A DNA stretch of 64,000 nt, taken from NCBI RefSeq assembly GCF_900104695.1, contig NZ_FNSW01000001.1, positions 2,604,001 through 2,668,000 on the forward strand, written 5' to 3'. This DNA comes from Paenibacillus sp. GP183. Lineage in GTDB: Bacteria; Bacillota; Bacilli; Paenibacillales; NBRC-103111. The translations under genes were made by a program, and so were the position numbers. This document shows positions 7,829 to 16,351 of the stretch, one piece after another. A model generated the notes under the pieces. That model saw only the letters and a program-made list of their open reading frames with translations, made no database searches and was not told the DNA's origin. Position 1 is the stretch's first letter. Each line of letters opens with the position of its first letter.

Positions 7829-9031
7829 CTATCTATTTATAAATCGTATCATCGAACCCCTCATATTCGATCCTCTCTCCCGGTACAACACCATTCCGAT
7901 CATAAGTAATGATAGGGCTACCAGCGTGCTGGGTATGAAGAATATGTTCGGCGTTATCCCCTGAATGAACAGAGGCAAGAAATATCCGATTAAAGTAGCC
8001 GTCTGCGCTATGAATACGTATAAGCTTGCTCCAAAGCCAGTTCGGCTTATGAACATCCGCTGCACATATCCCATGGCAACTCCGTACAAAATCGAAACAA
8101 AGAACGAATACAACGGCTGTACGGCAAAGAAGACAGGAAGCGAGGAACTGCTCGTATAAGTCAAAAAAGTGGCAAGCGCAAAACAACCGCCAAGAAAAAT
8201 AATCTTCTTACTGCCGTACCGTGCAGCCCAATATCCGCCCAGTGTCATGAACAACAACTCAAATACCGCCTGCCCGCTCCATATGTAGGACATGATCTCC
8301 GGCTTACCGAACAGCTTTAATACGACAAGCTGCAAATATAATCCTCGAATGGCATCGGCACAAGAGAGGATCAGCAGCGCAATCAGCATAATAAGGGAGA
8401 ACGGTTCTCCTTTCGCCGCTTGCTTCGCTGCCGGTTCTCCCGTCGTCTCCTTAAACAACAGCAGCAGAATCACCAAACACACATATCCTGCCATATTTCC
8501 CCACAGAACGCCTTTAAACGTTGCAATGAGGAAGATGTTTGCGCCAAGCAACAGCCCCGTAAAAAATCCAACGCTATAAGAGGCCCGAAGCCATAGCTGG
8601 GCCATCTCCACAATGTCACCGGCGGCACGGGAGAAATGATTTCTAGCCATAGCGAACAGCTGCCCCATGATCAGTCCGGACGGTGCGACGGCAATCGTCA
8701 TTCCGATGAGTGCACTCCGAAAGCCAGTGGCATTCATGTAGATGAACAACCCGATTATGCAAAAGAAAGCCGCTAATACTGGGAGCTTCTTCTTACTCAT
8801 CAGACGGTCGCTGATCAAACCGACTGTAATTGTAATGGCCATGTTGCAGAACAAGGATACCGCGAAGACGGCTACGATCTGTATTTTAGAAAGCCCAATG
8901 CTCTGGTCGAGATATACCGCGTTCATAGGTGCCAAAATGCCGGTTCCTATACCATAGAGAAATAACATGGTGAGCAGCGTTCTCGCTTCGGGGATCAAAA
9001 CAAACTTGCGAACATCACGAATGACTTGCAT
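7829..9031 (-). CDS. MFS transporter, sugar-efflux (SetA/SetB-like) type
   Basis: 400 residues with about twelve hydrophobic segments. Between segments 2 and 3 it has the MFS loop (GLISDRLMSKKKLPVL), and the N-terminus reads LLTMLFLYGIGTGILAPMN, as in the Set family of sugar efflux permeases. GAGAGG lies six bases before the ATG. The Fe-dependent dehydrogenase follows after 11 bases, so both probably form one unit. Sugar or sugar-alcohol transport is inference from the family. Confidence 0.82.
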   Translation of the reverse strand: MQVIRDVRKFVLIPEARTLLTMLFLYGIGTGILAPMNAVYLDQSIGLSKIQIVAVFAVSLFCNMAITITVGLISDRLMSKKKLPVLAAFFCIIGLFIYMNATGFRSALIGMTIAVAPSGLIMGQLFAMARNHFSRAAGDIVEMAQLWLRASYSVGFFTGLLLGANIFLIATFKGVLWGNMAGYVCLVILLLLFKETTGEPAAKQAAKGEPFSLIMLIALLILSCADAIRGLYLQLVVLKLFGKPEIMSYIWSGQAVFELLFMTLGGYWAARYGSKKIIFLGGCFALATFLTYTSSSSLPVFFAVQPLYSFFVSILYGVAMGYVQRMFISRTGFGASLYVFIAQTATLIGYFLPLFIQGITPNIFFIPSTLVALSLLMIGMVLYRERGSNMRGSMIRFINR

Positions 9032-9043
9032 GGTTACCTCTCG

Positions 9044-9112
9044 CTATTTGTAAATTGGGATAGATTTGTCTTGGGCATAGGCATTTAACAAGATAGAGAT
9101 TATTTTTTTCAT
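9044..9112 (-). CDS. 22-codon remnant of a signal-peptide ORF ahead of the MFS gene
   Basis: Reads MKKIISILLNAYAQ and stops after eight more codons. Compared with the 51.4-kb copy (MKRIISVLLTLILTF... NAYAQ) it has lost about 13 codons of the hydrophobic core, between LL and NAYAQ. It is preceded by the same promoter and hairpin. It may be a dead gene start or may now act as a translated leader for the MFS gene 13 bases downstream. Confidence 0.4.
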   Translation of the reverse strand: MKKIISILLNAYAQDKSIPIYK

Positions 9113-9234
9113 CAAAATTCCTTATTAAATGAAATAAAAAAAAAGACCGCATTGCGATCGTTTTATTTTTGTTCAACGATATAAAGTTCTTTTATTTATT
9201 ATTTTAGCATGTTTTCATTAATAATTCATCGCTT
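9072..9234. repeat. Dispersed leader repeat, copy 1
   Basis: About 160 bases closely matching 51347-51559 in the same orientation. On the minus strand it holds, in order, an extended -10 element (TGCTAAAAT, 9201-9209), a conserved AAGAACTTTATATCGTTGAACAAA-like block, a GC hairpin with T-run, and the ORF start. It occupies most of the 280-base gap between the ThuA and MFS genes. Confidence 0.85.
9136..9159 (-). terminator. Attenuator-like hairpin in leader copy 1
   Basis: Minus strand: GATCGC AAT GCGGTC, a six-pair stem with one G-T pair, then nine T residues. It lies between the promoter and the small ORF, so it would act as an early terminator or attenuator. Confidence 0.55.
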
Positions 9235-9311
9235 CAACTACAAATTTCAGAATATATGCGACCAACTACCCGTGACGACAACTTCTTTATGGTTCAGACG
9301 CTTCATCCTCG

Positions 9312-9959
9312 CTAGCTCCTCCTTTCATTCGAACAAGCCCACATTCCGCTTTGAAGAATAAGCTTGCGGTACATCAGATTTTTAAATGAGTGAATATGAT
9401 GACCCGGCATGAGATACACGACTCTGCCCAAGCCGTATTCATGTGCCCAGGCCGCAGGCCATCTCGCCCCATCGTGCGTATACTCGAGCAGAACGGTTGT
9501 TTCGGCGAAAGGGTCCCTATCGAACCGGTAAGGCTCCTCGTCCATGGCAAATCCTTCAATCCCTTCCTGAATTTCGTGTCCTGCCTCGGTTGGATGGAAT
9601 TCGAGCGGACCGTAAGGCGGATGTCCGGTGAATTTGGCCCCTATCATCTGGCTTAGCTCGAAGCGGGCTTGCAGCGAAATTCCGTTATGAAGAACGAGCA
9701 GCCCTCCGCCTCCCGCGACAAAGCTGAGAAGACCGGCTGTCTGAGAAGATGTGGCCGGACTTTCCCATCTATCGGTGTAGGCGATGCACAGATCATACGG
9801 CTGCAGTCCGCCAGCATTCAGCAGATCCCAATTTTCGGTACTAACAAGATGAGCCTCGTTCTGGAACACCTCCGTAAGTTCCTGTTCGACGGCTTGCAAG
9901 GGATGATATTGGGCAAATACGTTGTCGCCCAGAAGCAAAGCTTTTCGTTTGGACAGCAT
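9312..9959 (-). CDS. ThuA-domain protein (trehalose-utilisation-like)
   Basis: 215 residues, the usual length of the ThuA family, a glutamine-amidotransferase-like fold without the classical catalytic triad. Visible signatures: KALLLGDNVFAQYHP at the start, YDLCIAYTDRW, FVAGGGGLLVLHNGIS near residue 85, FTGHPPYGPLEFHP, and GRVVYLMPGHHIHSF near the end. The family often sits in sugar-catabolic operons next to Gfo/Idh/MocA dehydrogenases; the biochemical role is unsettled. It is third in a minus-strand unit GH5, SDR, ThuA with 25-50 base gaps. GGAG precedes the ATG by about ten bases. Confidence 0.85.
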   Translation of the reverse strand: MLSKRKALLLGDNVFAQYHPLQAVEQELTEVFQNEAHLVSTENWDLLNAGGLQPYDLCIAYTDRWESPATSSQTAGLLSFVAGGGGLLVLHNGISLQARFELSQMIGAKFTGHPPYGPLEFHPTEAGHEIQEGIEGFAMDEEPYRFDRDPFAETTVLLEYTHDGARWPAAWAHEYGLGRVVYLMPGHHIHSFKNLMYRKLILQSGMWACSNERRS

Positions 9960-9984
9960 ATCCGGCGGTCTCCTTCCTGAGCTG

Positions 9985-10710
9985 CTACCAGTGCATCTCT
10001 CTTCCTAAGTAGTCCAAGAACGACGGGGACGCGGGGATGTCTTCCGCAGCCTCATAACGAAGCACCGTGTCCACGATGTGGGCGGCCGCTTCCTCCGCAG
10101 GCAGATCGGCCTCCTCATTCAGCTCCCCGCTCATGTACGTCTTCATCCATCCAGGATGAATAATGAGAACGCGTCCTCCCTTGCTTTTCAGCTCATTATG
10201 TACGATGTTGGACTGTATATTTAACGCTGCCTTCGACATGCAGTAGCCGTACCACCCCTCACGCCACGTCTGGTTAATCTGGCCGGCCTCGGAAGAAATA
10301 TTGACCAGCAGCTTCGAATCTCCGCTAAGCAGCAGAGGAGCGAGCGCAGCCGTAACCCTAAGCGGACCAAGCGCATTGACATTAAACGTGCGGAGCATAC
10401 TCTTGGTGTTCAAACCACTGTAAAGGTTTTGTTCCAAATCTATTGCGATTCCCGCATTATTGATCACAAGCTCGAGCCGGTCCGTCACTGCGGCAACTGC
10501 TGCGCCGAAAGCATAGACGCTCTCGTCATTCGACACATCAAGATTGATCGGCATCAAATGCTCCGGATACATAGCGGTAAGCCGGTCCAAAGCATCCCAT
10601 TCCTTCATGTACCTTCCTGCAAATACGGTATAGTTTCTTTTCAGCAGCTGCGAGGTCAAAGCAAAGCCTAATCCCCGGTCCGCTCCAGTCACGCAAGCAT
10701 AAGCAGTCAT
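9985..10710 (-). CDS. Short-chain dehydrogenase/reductase
   Basis: 241-residue classical SDR. The cofactor motif is TGADRGLGFAL near residue 8 (TGxxxGxG), NNAG near 85, the catalytic Ser in LVNISSEAGQ near 138, and YGYCMSKAALN near 155 supplying Tyr and Lys (YxxxK as YCMSK). AAGGAG lies seven bases before the ATG. It is between GH5 and ThuA, which suggests oxidation or reduction of a sugar released by the GH5 enzyme. The substrate cannot be read from sequence. Confidence 0.9.
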   Translation of the reverse strand: MTAYACVTGADRGLGFALTSQLLKRNYTVFAGRYMKEWDALDRLTAMYPEHLMPINLDVSNDESVYAFGAAVAAVTDRLELVINNAGIAIDLEQNLYSGLNTKSMLRTFNVNALGPLRVTAALAPLLLSGDSKLLVNISSEAGQINQTWREGWYGYCMSKAALNIQSNIVHNELKSKGGRVLIIHPGWMKTYMSGELNEEADLPAEEAAAHIVDTVLRYEAAEDIPASPSFLDYLGREMHW

Positions 10711-10760
10711 CGATTTCTCCTTTCATTAGATTTTAACGGAGCCAACTCCGACGTTCCGAA

Positions 10761-12392
10761 TCAGCCCAATTCCACCCACTGCAGCTTAATGTCTCCGCTC
10801 AGCACTCTCAGCGTAACATGGTGCTTGCCGATCGGCAACGCAGTCGCTTCCATGGCAACGATGTCCGACCACTCGACGCTGTCAATGGTTACGCTGACTT
10901 CGTGGTCGCCAAGCGTCACCTCCAGCGCATCAGCAGCGTGCTCAGCGTCACCTACCGCTGCTGCGCACACTACAAGCTTGTACGCGCGTGCTTCCGCGAC
11001 GTTGAACTCGTAGCGCAGCCACTCGTTGACCGCTAGCTGCGCGCACATAATAGTATGCGGCGGCCGCGCAGCCCCGCCATGGTTGGCGAAGTCGACGAAG
11101 TTGTCCTCCGACGGATAGGCAAAGCTGAACCCCACGCCATCTGCAGAGCGGAGCGGGATGTCACTGCTCCCATGCTGCTGTGCTGCAGCATGATCCACGC
11201 CGGCGCCCTTGTAGCCGTAGTAGGGCGCAATAATGCGAAGCGGGGCACGGCGCAGCATGCTGTTCACCACGTCCTGGCGATACTCGCAATTCTCGATCCG
11301 GATGCCGTCCAGATACTCCCATAGGATCGCCTCCGCCGCCTCTACCCCTGGATGCTCGCCTCCGGCTATATAAGCCTGGATCTTGTCCCAATCCTTGGGC
11401 GCTCGAATCGAGCAAGGGCTGTTCAGCGTGTTCAGCTTTTTCCACGGCCAGAAATTCCACGAGATGCCGTGATCCTCGAACAGCTGAAAGGCCCCCGCGT
11501 ACCATTCTGCGTTATTTTCGCCACCCTCGCCCATATAGAGAGGCACGTTCAGTTCAGCGCCTTTATCTATGTACCGCTGAATGCTCTCCGTGTCGGGGGC
11601 GTTCCAATATTTATGGAACTGCAATAGCATATTGTCATCGAGTGGCTCTGTAATCATGCTGAAATTCGTTGCCCAATGAGCACCTTCAATGATGATCATA
11701 TGATGAGGATCAACCTGACGAATGGCAGCGATCAGCTCACGATAGAGGGGGACAAGCCGATCCCAATACTGGCTGAAGTGATCCGGCAAAGGCTCATTCA
11801 GCAGATCGTAGCCGGCTATGATGGGGTCATCCTTGTAACGCTTCGCAAGCATGACCCAGAGATCGACCGTAAGCTTCCGCTGCTCGGGGTCAGTAAACAA
11901 ATCAGGATGATCGTTTAAGGAGTCATCGATATTAGCGCCGGTCTGACCGCCAGGCGCACCATGCAGATCTAGTACTACATAGAGACTGTAAGTACGGCAC
12001 CATTCTACAAATTGATCGATCAACCTTAAATGACTTTCGATATAATCCCCATCGGCTGCTTCTTCCAAAATGAAAGGCGCATTAATCGGCAAGCGCACGG
12101 AGTTATACCCCTCTTCAGCCATACGCCGAACATCTGCCTCAGTCACATATCGCTCGTAGAACGTATCCCAAAACTCAGCCGCCTTCTCTTCTCCGATCAA
12201 CTCGCATATCCGCTGCGCTATCCGCCGAGGGCGATCTCCTCGATCCCCGCTGAACTTCCACATATATCCTTCCGGAAGCAACCAATTGCCCAGACCGACA
12301 CCCCGGAGCAGCAGCGGCTTGCCATCTCCATCCAGCAGCTGCCTGCCATGTGCGCGAATAAATCCTGTACCCTGCACGGCCTTGTCTCCCAT
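10761..12392 (-). CDS. GH5 glycoside hydrolase with C-terminal CBM-like domain, probably cytoplasmic
   Basis: About 543 residues. The N-terminal (beta/alpha)8 domain of family GH5 (exo-beta-glucanase/cellulase type) shows RGVGLGNWLLPEGYMW, NSVRLPINAPF and DLHGAPGGQTG. The acid/base is Glu200 in LLNEPLPD and the nucleophile Glu289 in YMGEGGEN. Residues about 430-543 form a beta-rich carbohydrate-binding domain (DNFVDFANHGG, LRYEFNVAEA, LQWVELG) resembling CBM6/35. No signal peptide is visible, so it should act on imported oligosaccharides. The start at MGDKAVQG is chosen because GGAGG lies seven bases upstream; the earlier ATG at 12416 has no site. It diverges from the ABC transporter genes on the plus strand. 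Confidence 0.88.
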   Translation of the reverse strand: MGDKAVQGTGFIRAHGRQLLDGDGKPLLLRGVGLGNWLLPEGYMWKFSGDRGDRPRRIAQRICELIGEEKAAEFWDTFYERYVTEADVRRMAEEGYNSVRLPINAPFILEEAADGDYIESHLRLIDQFVEWCRTYSLYVVLDLHGAPGGQTGANIDDSLNDHPDLFTDPEQRKLTVDLWVMLAKRYKDDPIIAGYDLLNEPLPDHFSQYWDRLVPLYRELIAAIRQVDPHHMIIIEGAHWATNFSMITEPLDDNMLLQFHKYWNAPDTESIQRYIDKGAELNVPLYMGEGGENNAEWYAGAFQLFEDHGISWNFWPWKKLNTLNSPCSIRAPKDWDKIQAYIAGGEHPGVEAAEAILWEYLDGIRIENCEYRQDVVNSMLRRAPLRIIAPYYGYKGAGVDHAAAQQHGSSDIPLRSADGVGFSFAYPSEDNFVDFANHGGAARPPHTIMCAQLAVNEWLRYEFNVAEARAYKLVVCAAAVGDAEHAADALEVTLGDHEVSVTIDSVEWSDIVAMEATALPIGKHHVTLRVLSGDIKLQWVELG

Positions 12393-12466
12393 ATCAACAA
12401 CCTCCATTGTCTCCATATAGCGCTTTCAAATGTATGTTAGCACCATTAACCATTCAGTGATACATC

Positions 12467-12500
12467 ACCTGAAAAATGGATACCATAGCTGAAATTTGCA
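12467..12500 (+). promoter_or_regulatory. Two direct boxes, likely YesN-type activator site of the ABC operon
   Basis: Box 1 ACCTGAAAAATGGA (12467-12480) and box 2 AGCTGAAATTTGCA (12487-12500) agree at ten of fourteen positions and start exactly 20 bases apart. The gap to the -35 element (12504) is only three bases from the end of box 2 and nine from its CTGAAA core. This is the geometry of AraC-family activator sites. The likely binder, by proximity, is the regulator at 18243-19805 (inference). Confidence 0.5.
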
Positions 12501-12503
12501 CCC

Positions 12504-12532
12504 TTACATCGAAAGCCGATACGACCTACAAT
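12504..12532 (+). promoter_or_regulatory. SigmaA promoter of the first ABC importer operon
   Basis: TTACAT, a 17-base spacer, then TACAAT. Transcription would begin near 12540, about 50 bases before the first permease start. Confidence 0.6.
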
Positions 12533-12539
12533 GAAGGAT

Positions 12540-12555
12540 ATGTAAATGCTTACAA
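12540..12555. promoter_or_regulatory. cre-like site at the ABC operon start
   Basis: ATGTAAATGCTTACAA fits the CcpA cre pattern WTGNNARCGNWWWCAW at all defined positions but one (T in place of the central C). It overlaps the expected +1, consistent with a road-block type of catabolite repression. A weaker half-site, TTGAAAGCG, lies near 12417-12427 before the divergent GH5 gene. Confidence 0.4.
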
Positions 12556-12588
12556 AACGAATTGGACAGAATCGGAGGTGCAGCCAGG

Positions 12589-13560
12589 ATGAACACAGAG
12601 GCAGATATCCCTATCCAGAATACCCTATCAACTGTGGCGGCTAGGAGATCAGCGTCAAGGCGGCTGCGCAAATTATACGGACAGCGATATTTGCAAGCGA
12701 TGGCGCTTCTTGGCGTCGCCTGGATGATTGTGTTCAACTATGTGCCGATGTATGGGATCATCATCGCCTTCAAGGATTTTAATATCGTCAAATCGATTGC
12801 CGAAGCGCCCTGGACAGGACTCAAGCACTTCAAGGCTTTCATGGAGGATGACAATCTGGCCTATGTCATTAAGAATACGTTAGGCATGAGCGTCCTCAAA
12901 CTGCTCATCGGTTTTCCGCTGCCGATCGGCTTTGCGCTTTTTTTGAACGAGCTTCGCTCCATACGCTTCAAGAAGCTGGTGCAGACGATCTCGTATCTGC
13001 CGCACTTCCTCTCCTGGGTCGTTCTCGGGGGCATTCTGGCTACGTGGCTGGCTGACGTTGGGATTATCAATAACATCCTGATGGCACTGAATATCATCCA
13101 AGATCCAATCAGTTATTTGGCGGAGCCTCACTATTTCTGGAGCATCATCATTACATCGGACATTTGGAAGGAGCTTGGCTGGTCGGCAATCATTTACCTC
13201 GCTGCGATCACCGGGGTATCGCCGGAATTGTACGAAGCGGCCACCATCGACGGAGCCGGACGCTTTCAGAAAATGTTCTATGTTACGCTGCCCTCGATCA
13301 AAGGTACAATCACCATCCTTTTCATTCTTGCCGTCAGCGGCATTCTGAACTCGAACTTCGACCAAATTCTCGTGCTCAAAAACCAGCTCAACGAAAGCGC
13401 CAGCAATGTTATCGACGTTTACGTATATCAAGTAGGTATCCTGCAGAGCCGCTATTCTTATGCGACCGCAGTCGGACTGATCAAGTCCATCATCTCACTC
13501 ATTCTGCTGCTATCGGCGAACTTCATCACAAAGCGCTTAAACAATACGTCTTTATTCTAA
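12589..13560 (+). CDS. ABC sugar transporter permease, LplB-like
   Basis: About 323 residues with six membrane segments, MalF-type permease of carbohydrate importers. It contains the EAA loop ELYEAATIDGAGRFQKMFYV near residue 210, which contacts the ATPase, and the LplB-like opening LQAMALLGVAWMIVFNYVPMYG. GGAGGTG precedes the chosen ATG (MNTEADIP); the longer frame from 12562 would put the site inside the gene. It is first in a plus-strand operon followed by a second permease after 19 bases. No ATPase gene is present here, so a shared ATPase (MsmX type) must serve. Confidence 0.92.
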   Translation: MNTEADIPIQNTLSTVAARRSASRRLRKLYGQRYLQAMALLGVAWMIVFNYVPMYGIIIAFKDFNIVKSIAEAPWTGLKHFKAFMEDDNLAYVIKNTLGMSVLKLLIGFPLPIGFALFLNELRSIRFKKLVQTISYLPHFLSWVVLGGILATWLADVGIINNILMALNIIQDPISYLAEPHYFWSIIITSDIWKELGWSAIIYLAAITGVSPELYEAATIDGAGRFQKMFYVTLPSIKGTITILFILAVSGILNSNFDQILVLKNQLNESASNVIDVYVYQVGILQSRYSYATAVGLIKSIISLILLLSANFITKRLNNTSLF

Positions 13561-13579
13561 GCAAGGAGATGACTAAGTC

Positions 13580-14467
13580 ATGCTCTCCCTTAATCGCAGA
13601 AGCTTCAAAGACCTAGCCTTCGACCAACTCAACAATGTGCTGATGCTCGCCATATGCTTCGCTACCCTATATCCTATCTGGTATGTGCTCGTTAACTCCC
13701 TAAATGATGGCAATGACGCTATGCGGGGAGGCATTTACTGGTGGCCGCGCATTTTCAGCTTCGACAGCTATTTGGCCGTATTCGCCAATGACGGCATCAT
13801 GCTGGCAATGGGGGTCACCGTAGCCAAAACGCTCGTCGGCACGGTAATCCATGTGCTTTTCACAGCTATGGTGGCGTACTCCTTCTCACGCAGGGAGCTG
13901 ATAGGCCGCCCAGTTTATATGGTGATAGGCACGATTACGTTGTTTTTCGGTGGAGGGCTCATTCCTCACTTCCTGCTGATCCGCGACCTGGGCATGCTCG
14001 ACAGCTTTTGGGTGTACATCATTCCAGCGATGTTCAGCTTCTTCGATCTCATCATCTTCCTGTCGTTCTTCCGGGAAATTCCTGATGCGCTGGAGGAAGC
14101 GGCGAAGATCGACGGCGCTAACGATCTCAAAATCTTTTATCAAATCGTCCTTCCGGTCTCCATGCCCGTTGTAGCCACGATAGCGCTCTTTCACGGGGTG
14201 TACCAATGGAATGATTATTTTACCGGGATGATCTATATCAACAAAAGTGATCTCCAGCCGATCCAAACGTATCTATACCGGGTTGTGGCGCAGTCCAGCT
14301 CCAATCAAATTGCGGCTGCGACGACCGGCAGCATTGCCCAGTCCGTATCTTCTCAGTCCATTAAACTGGCGACGATGGTCGTAACGACATTGCCGATTGT
14401 CATCGTGTATCCATTCCTGCAGAAGTATTTTGTAAAGGGTTTCATGATTGGCTCGATTAAAGGTTAA
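13580..14467 (+). CDS. ABC sugar transporter permease, LplC-like
   Basis: 295 residues, MalG-type permease with six membrane segments. It opens with the LplC pattern FATLYPIWYVLVNSLNDG, has FFGGGLIPHFLLIRDLGM in the middle and the EAA loop ALEEAAKIDGANDLKIFY near residue 172. It ends in FVKGFMIGSIKG, the usual C-terminus of this subfamily. AAGGAG lies 11 bases upstream. It pairs with the preceding permease to form the membrane channel. Confidence 0.93.
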   Translation: MLSLNRRSFKDLAFDQLNNVLMLAICFATLYPIWYVLVNSLNDGNDAMRGGIYWWPRIFSFDSYLAVFANDGIMLAMGVTVAKTLVGTVIHVLFTAMVAYSFSRRELIGRPVYMVIGTITLFFGGGLIPHFLLIRDLGMLDSFWVYIIPAMFSFFDLIIFLSFFREIPDALEEAAKIDGANDLKIFYQIVLPVSMPVVATIALFHGVYQWNDYFTGMIYINKSDLQPIQTYLYRVVAQSSSNQIAAATTGSIAQSVSSQSIKLATMVVTTLPIVIVYPFLQKYFVKGFMIGSIKG

Positions 14468-14541
14468 GGCAAGCAAATTCAGGTGACAACTCTGTCTTTG
14501 ACAGAGATTGAACATACCATTATGATGCAGAAGAGGGGAAA

Positions 14542-16224
14542 ATGTACATGAGAATGAGTAAATCACGCAAAACGTTAACAGCATTGCTTGCTTTGTTTAC
14601 AGCCGTATCCATTACCGCATGTTCCACGGACAAAGGCGCGAGCAGCACCGGCAGTCCGCAGCCGACGAAAGCGACGGAAGCCTCCAAAGCACCGGTGGCC
14701 AATGCCGATGAACCGGCCTGGAAATCCGATGTGAAGCCGATCACCTTCGATTGGTACCTGAACTTCTCCTGGTTCCCGAACAAGTGGGGCGTGGACGCGA
14801 CCTCCCAATACATCACGAAGAAAACAGGCGTAAATATCAATTTCATCGTGCCTGCCGGCAATGAGAACGAGAAGCTGAATACGATGATCGCATCCGGTAA
14901 GCTGCCTGACTTCATTACGCTCGGGTGGTATGAAGACGCCGTGAAGAAGATGATCGAGGGCAAAATGGTGCTTCCGCTCAATGATCTGGCGAAGCAGTAC
15001 GATCCTTATTTCTTTAAAGTGGCCGACCCTGCCAAGACATCCTGGTACACACAAAATGACGGTAACGTCTACGGCTACCAGAACGCTTCGTCCTCGTCGC
15101 AGGACTATAAGAAGTACGGGGAAAACTTTGTATCCAACCAAACGTTCATGGTTCGCAAAGATATGTACGAAGCGCTTGGCAAGCCTGATATGAGAACTCC
15201 GGAAGGGTTCCTGAACGCACTGAAAGCAGCGAAAGAGAAATTCCCTGCCGTGAACGGTCAACCGCTGATTCCGCTCGGTTTGCATGAGTTTACCGATAGG
15301 GGTAACTATTCACTAGAAGGGTATCTGCAAAACTTCCTTGCAGTTCCTTACGAGAAGGACGGCAAGCTCTATGACCGCTCGACCGATCCGGAATATGTAA
15401 ACTGGCTGAAGACGTTCCGTAAAGCCAATGAAAGCGGCTTGCTGGCCAAAGATATCTTCATCGACAAACGTCCGCAAATGGAAGAGAAAATCGCACAAGG
15501 CCGATATTTTGCCATGCTGTATCAACGCTCCGATTTTGCGAAGCAGAACATTTCCTTATATCAAAAAGACCCGAACACAGCATACATTGCCGTGGATGGA
15601 CCTGCGAACTCCAAAAAGGATGCACCTACCTTGTCGGGACCTGGTATCTCCGGCTGGACTGTCACTTTAATTTCCAAAGACGTGAAAGACAAAGCTAGAG
15701 CCATCAAGTTCTTGAGCTATCTGATTAGTGAAGAAGGCAACAAAGATTTATTCCTTGGTGAAAAAGGTGTCAGCTACGATACGATTAACGGCAAGGACCA
15801 ATTCAAGCCGGAAGTGGTTGATCTACTGAACAAGGATCGTGCTACTTTCGACAAAAAGTATGGCTCCTCCTACACGTTCTGGATGCTGATGGATACGAAC
15901 ATGAACCTGAAATGGGCTCCGCCAAGCGTCGAACCGGCCAAACAGCCCGAAGACTGGACGAAGGGCAAGACGAAGAGCTTCTCGCAGTATGATAATATCA
16001 ATCCGACCGGTACTTCGGAAGAAGGCATTGCGAGCAACAAGATCGCTCAAAACTGGGGCAAAACGCTGCCGAAGCTGCTTTTAACCAAATCGGATGCCGA
16101 ATTCGATCAGCTTTTTGACAAATTCCAAAGTGATCGAAAAGCGGCTGGACTGGATAAGATTCAGGCCTACCAGCAGCGAGAATTTGAAGCAAACACCAAG
16201 AAGATTGCCCAGTTCTCGAAGTAA
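14542..16224 (+). CDS. ABC sugar-binding lipoprotein, LipO-like
   Basis: 560 residues, extracellular solute-binding protein of the large LipO/LplA type. The signal sequence ends in a lipobox (VSITAC) with Cys near residue 27, followed by a Ser/Thr/Pro-rich linker. The mature part begins KPITFDWYLNFSWFPNKWG and carries NENEKLNTMIASGKLPDFI, typical of the family. GAGGGG lies immediately before the first ATG and nine bases before the second. It follows the permeases by 75 bases and is closed by a strong terminator. The ligand is unknown; with GH5 divergent, a beta-glucan oligosaccharide is a reasonable guess. Confidence 0.93.
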   Translation: MYMRMSKSRKTLTALLALFTAVSITACSTDKGASSTGSPQPTKATEASKAPVANADEPAWKSDVKPITFDWYLNFSWFPNKWGVDATSQYITKKTGVNINFIVPAGNENEKLNTMIASGKLPDFITLGWYEDAVKKMIEGKMVLPLNDLAKQYDPYFFKVADPAKTSWYTQNDGNVYGYQNASSSSQDYKKYGENFVSNQTFMVRKDMYEALGKPDMRTPEGFLNALKAAKEKFPAVNGQPLIPLGLHEFTDRGNYSLEGYLQNFLAVPYEKDGKLYDRSTDPEYVNWLKTFRKANESGLLAKDIFIDKRPQMEEKIAQGRYFAMLYQRSDFAKQNISLYQKDPNTAYIAVDGPANSKKDAPTLSGPGISGWTVTLISKDVKDKARAIKFLSYLISEEGNKDLFLGEKGVSYDTINGKDQFKPEVVDLLNKDRATFDKKYGSSYTFWMLMDTNMNLKWAPPSVEPAKQPEDWTKGKTKSFSQYDNINPTGTSEEGIASNKIAQNWGKTLPKLLLTKSDAEFDQLFDKFQSDRKAAGLDKIQAYQQREFEANTKKIAQFSK

Positions 16225-16237
16225 CTCTGTACATCAG

Positions 16238-16275
16238 CCCGAAAGCCCGATCCTCCGGGTTTTCGGGTTTTTCAT
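16238..16275 (+). terminator. Rho-independent terminator after the binding-protein gene
   Basis: CCCGAAAGCCCG pairs with CGGGTTTTCGGG (one mismatch), then TTTTTC. It separates the importer genes from the kinase and regulator genes. Confidence 0.85.
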
Positions 16276-16351
16276 TTCATGCTTGTCCTGCGTCCGTCAC
16301 ATGGTATATTAAGAGAAGAGGACTAGAGTTGGAGAGGCTGGAAGTGATGGC

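Noticed and set aside
12412-12427. cre site directly before GH5
   Set aside because: Only one half (TTGAAAGCG) fits; three mismatches fall in the other half, so it is mentioned but not called.
14575-15285. 236-residue minus-strand frame opposite the binding-protein gene
   Set aside because: Antisense shadow with no family-like motifs and no ribosome site, while the plus-strand lipoprotein is complete.
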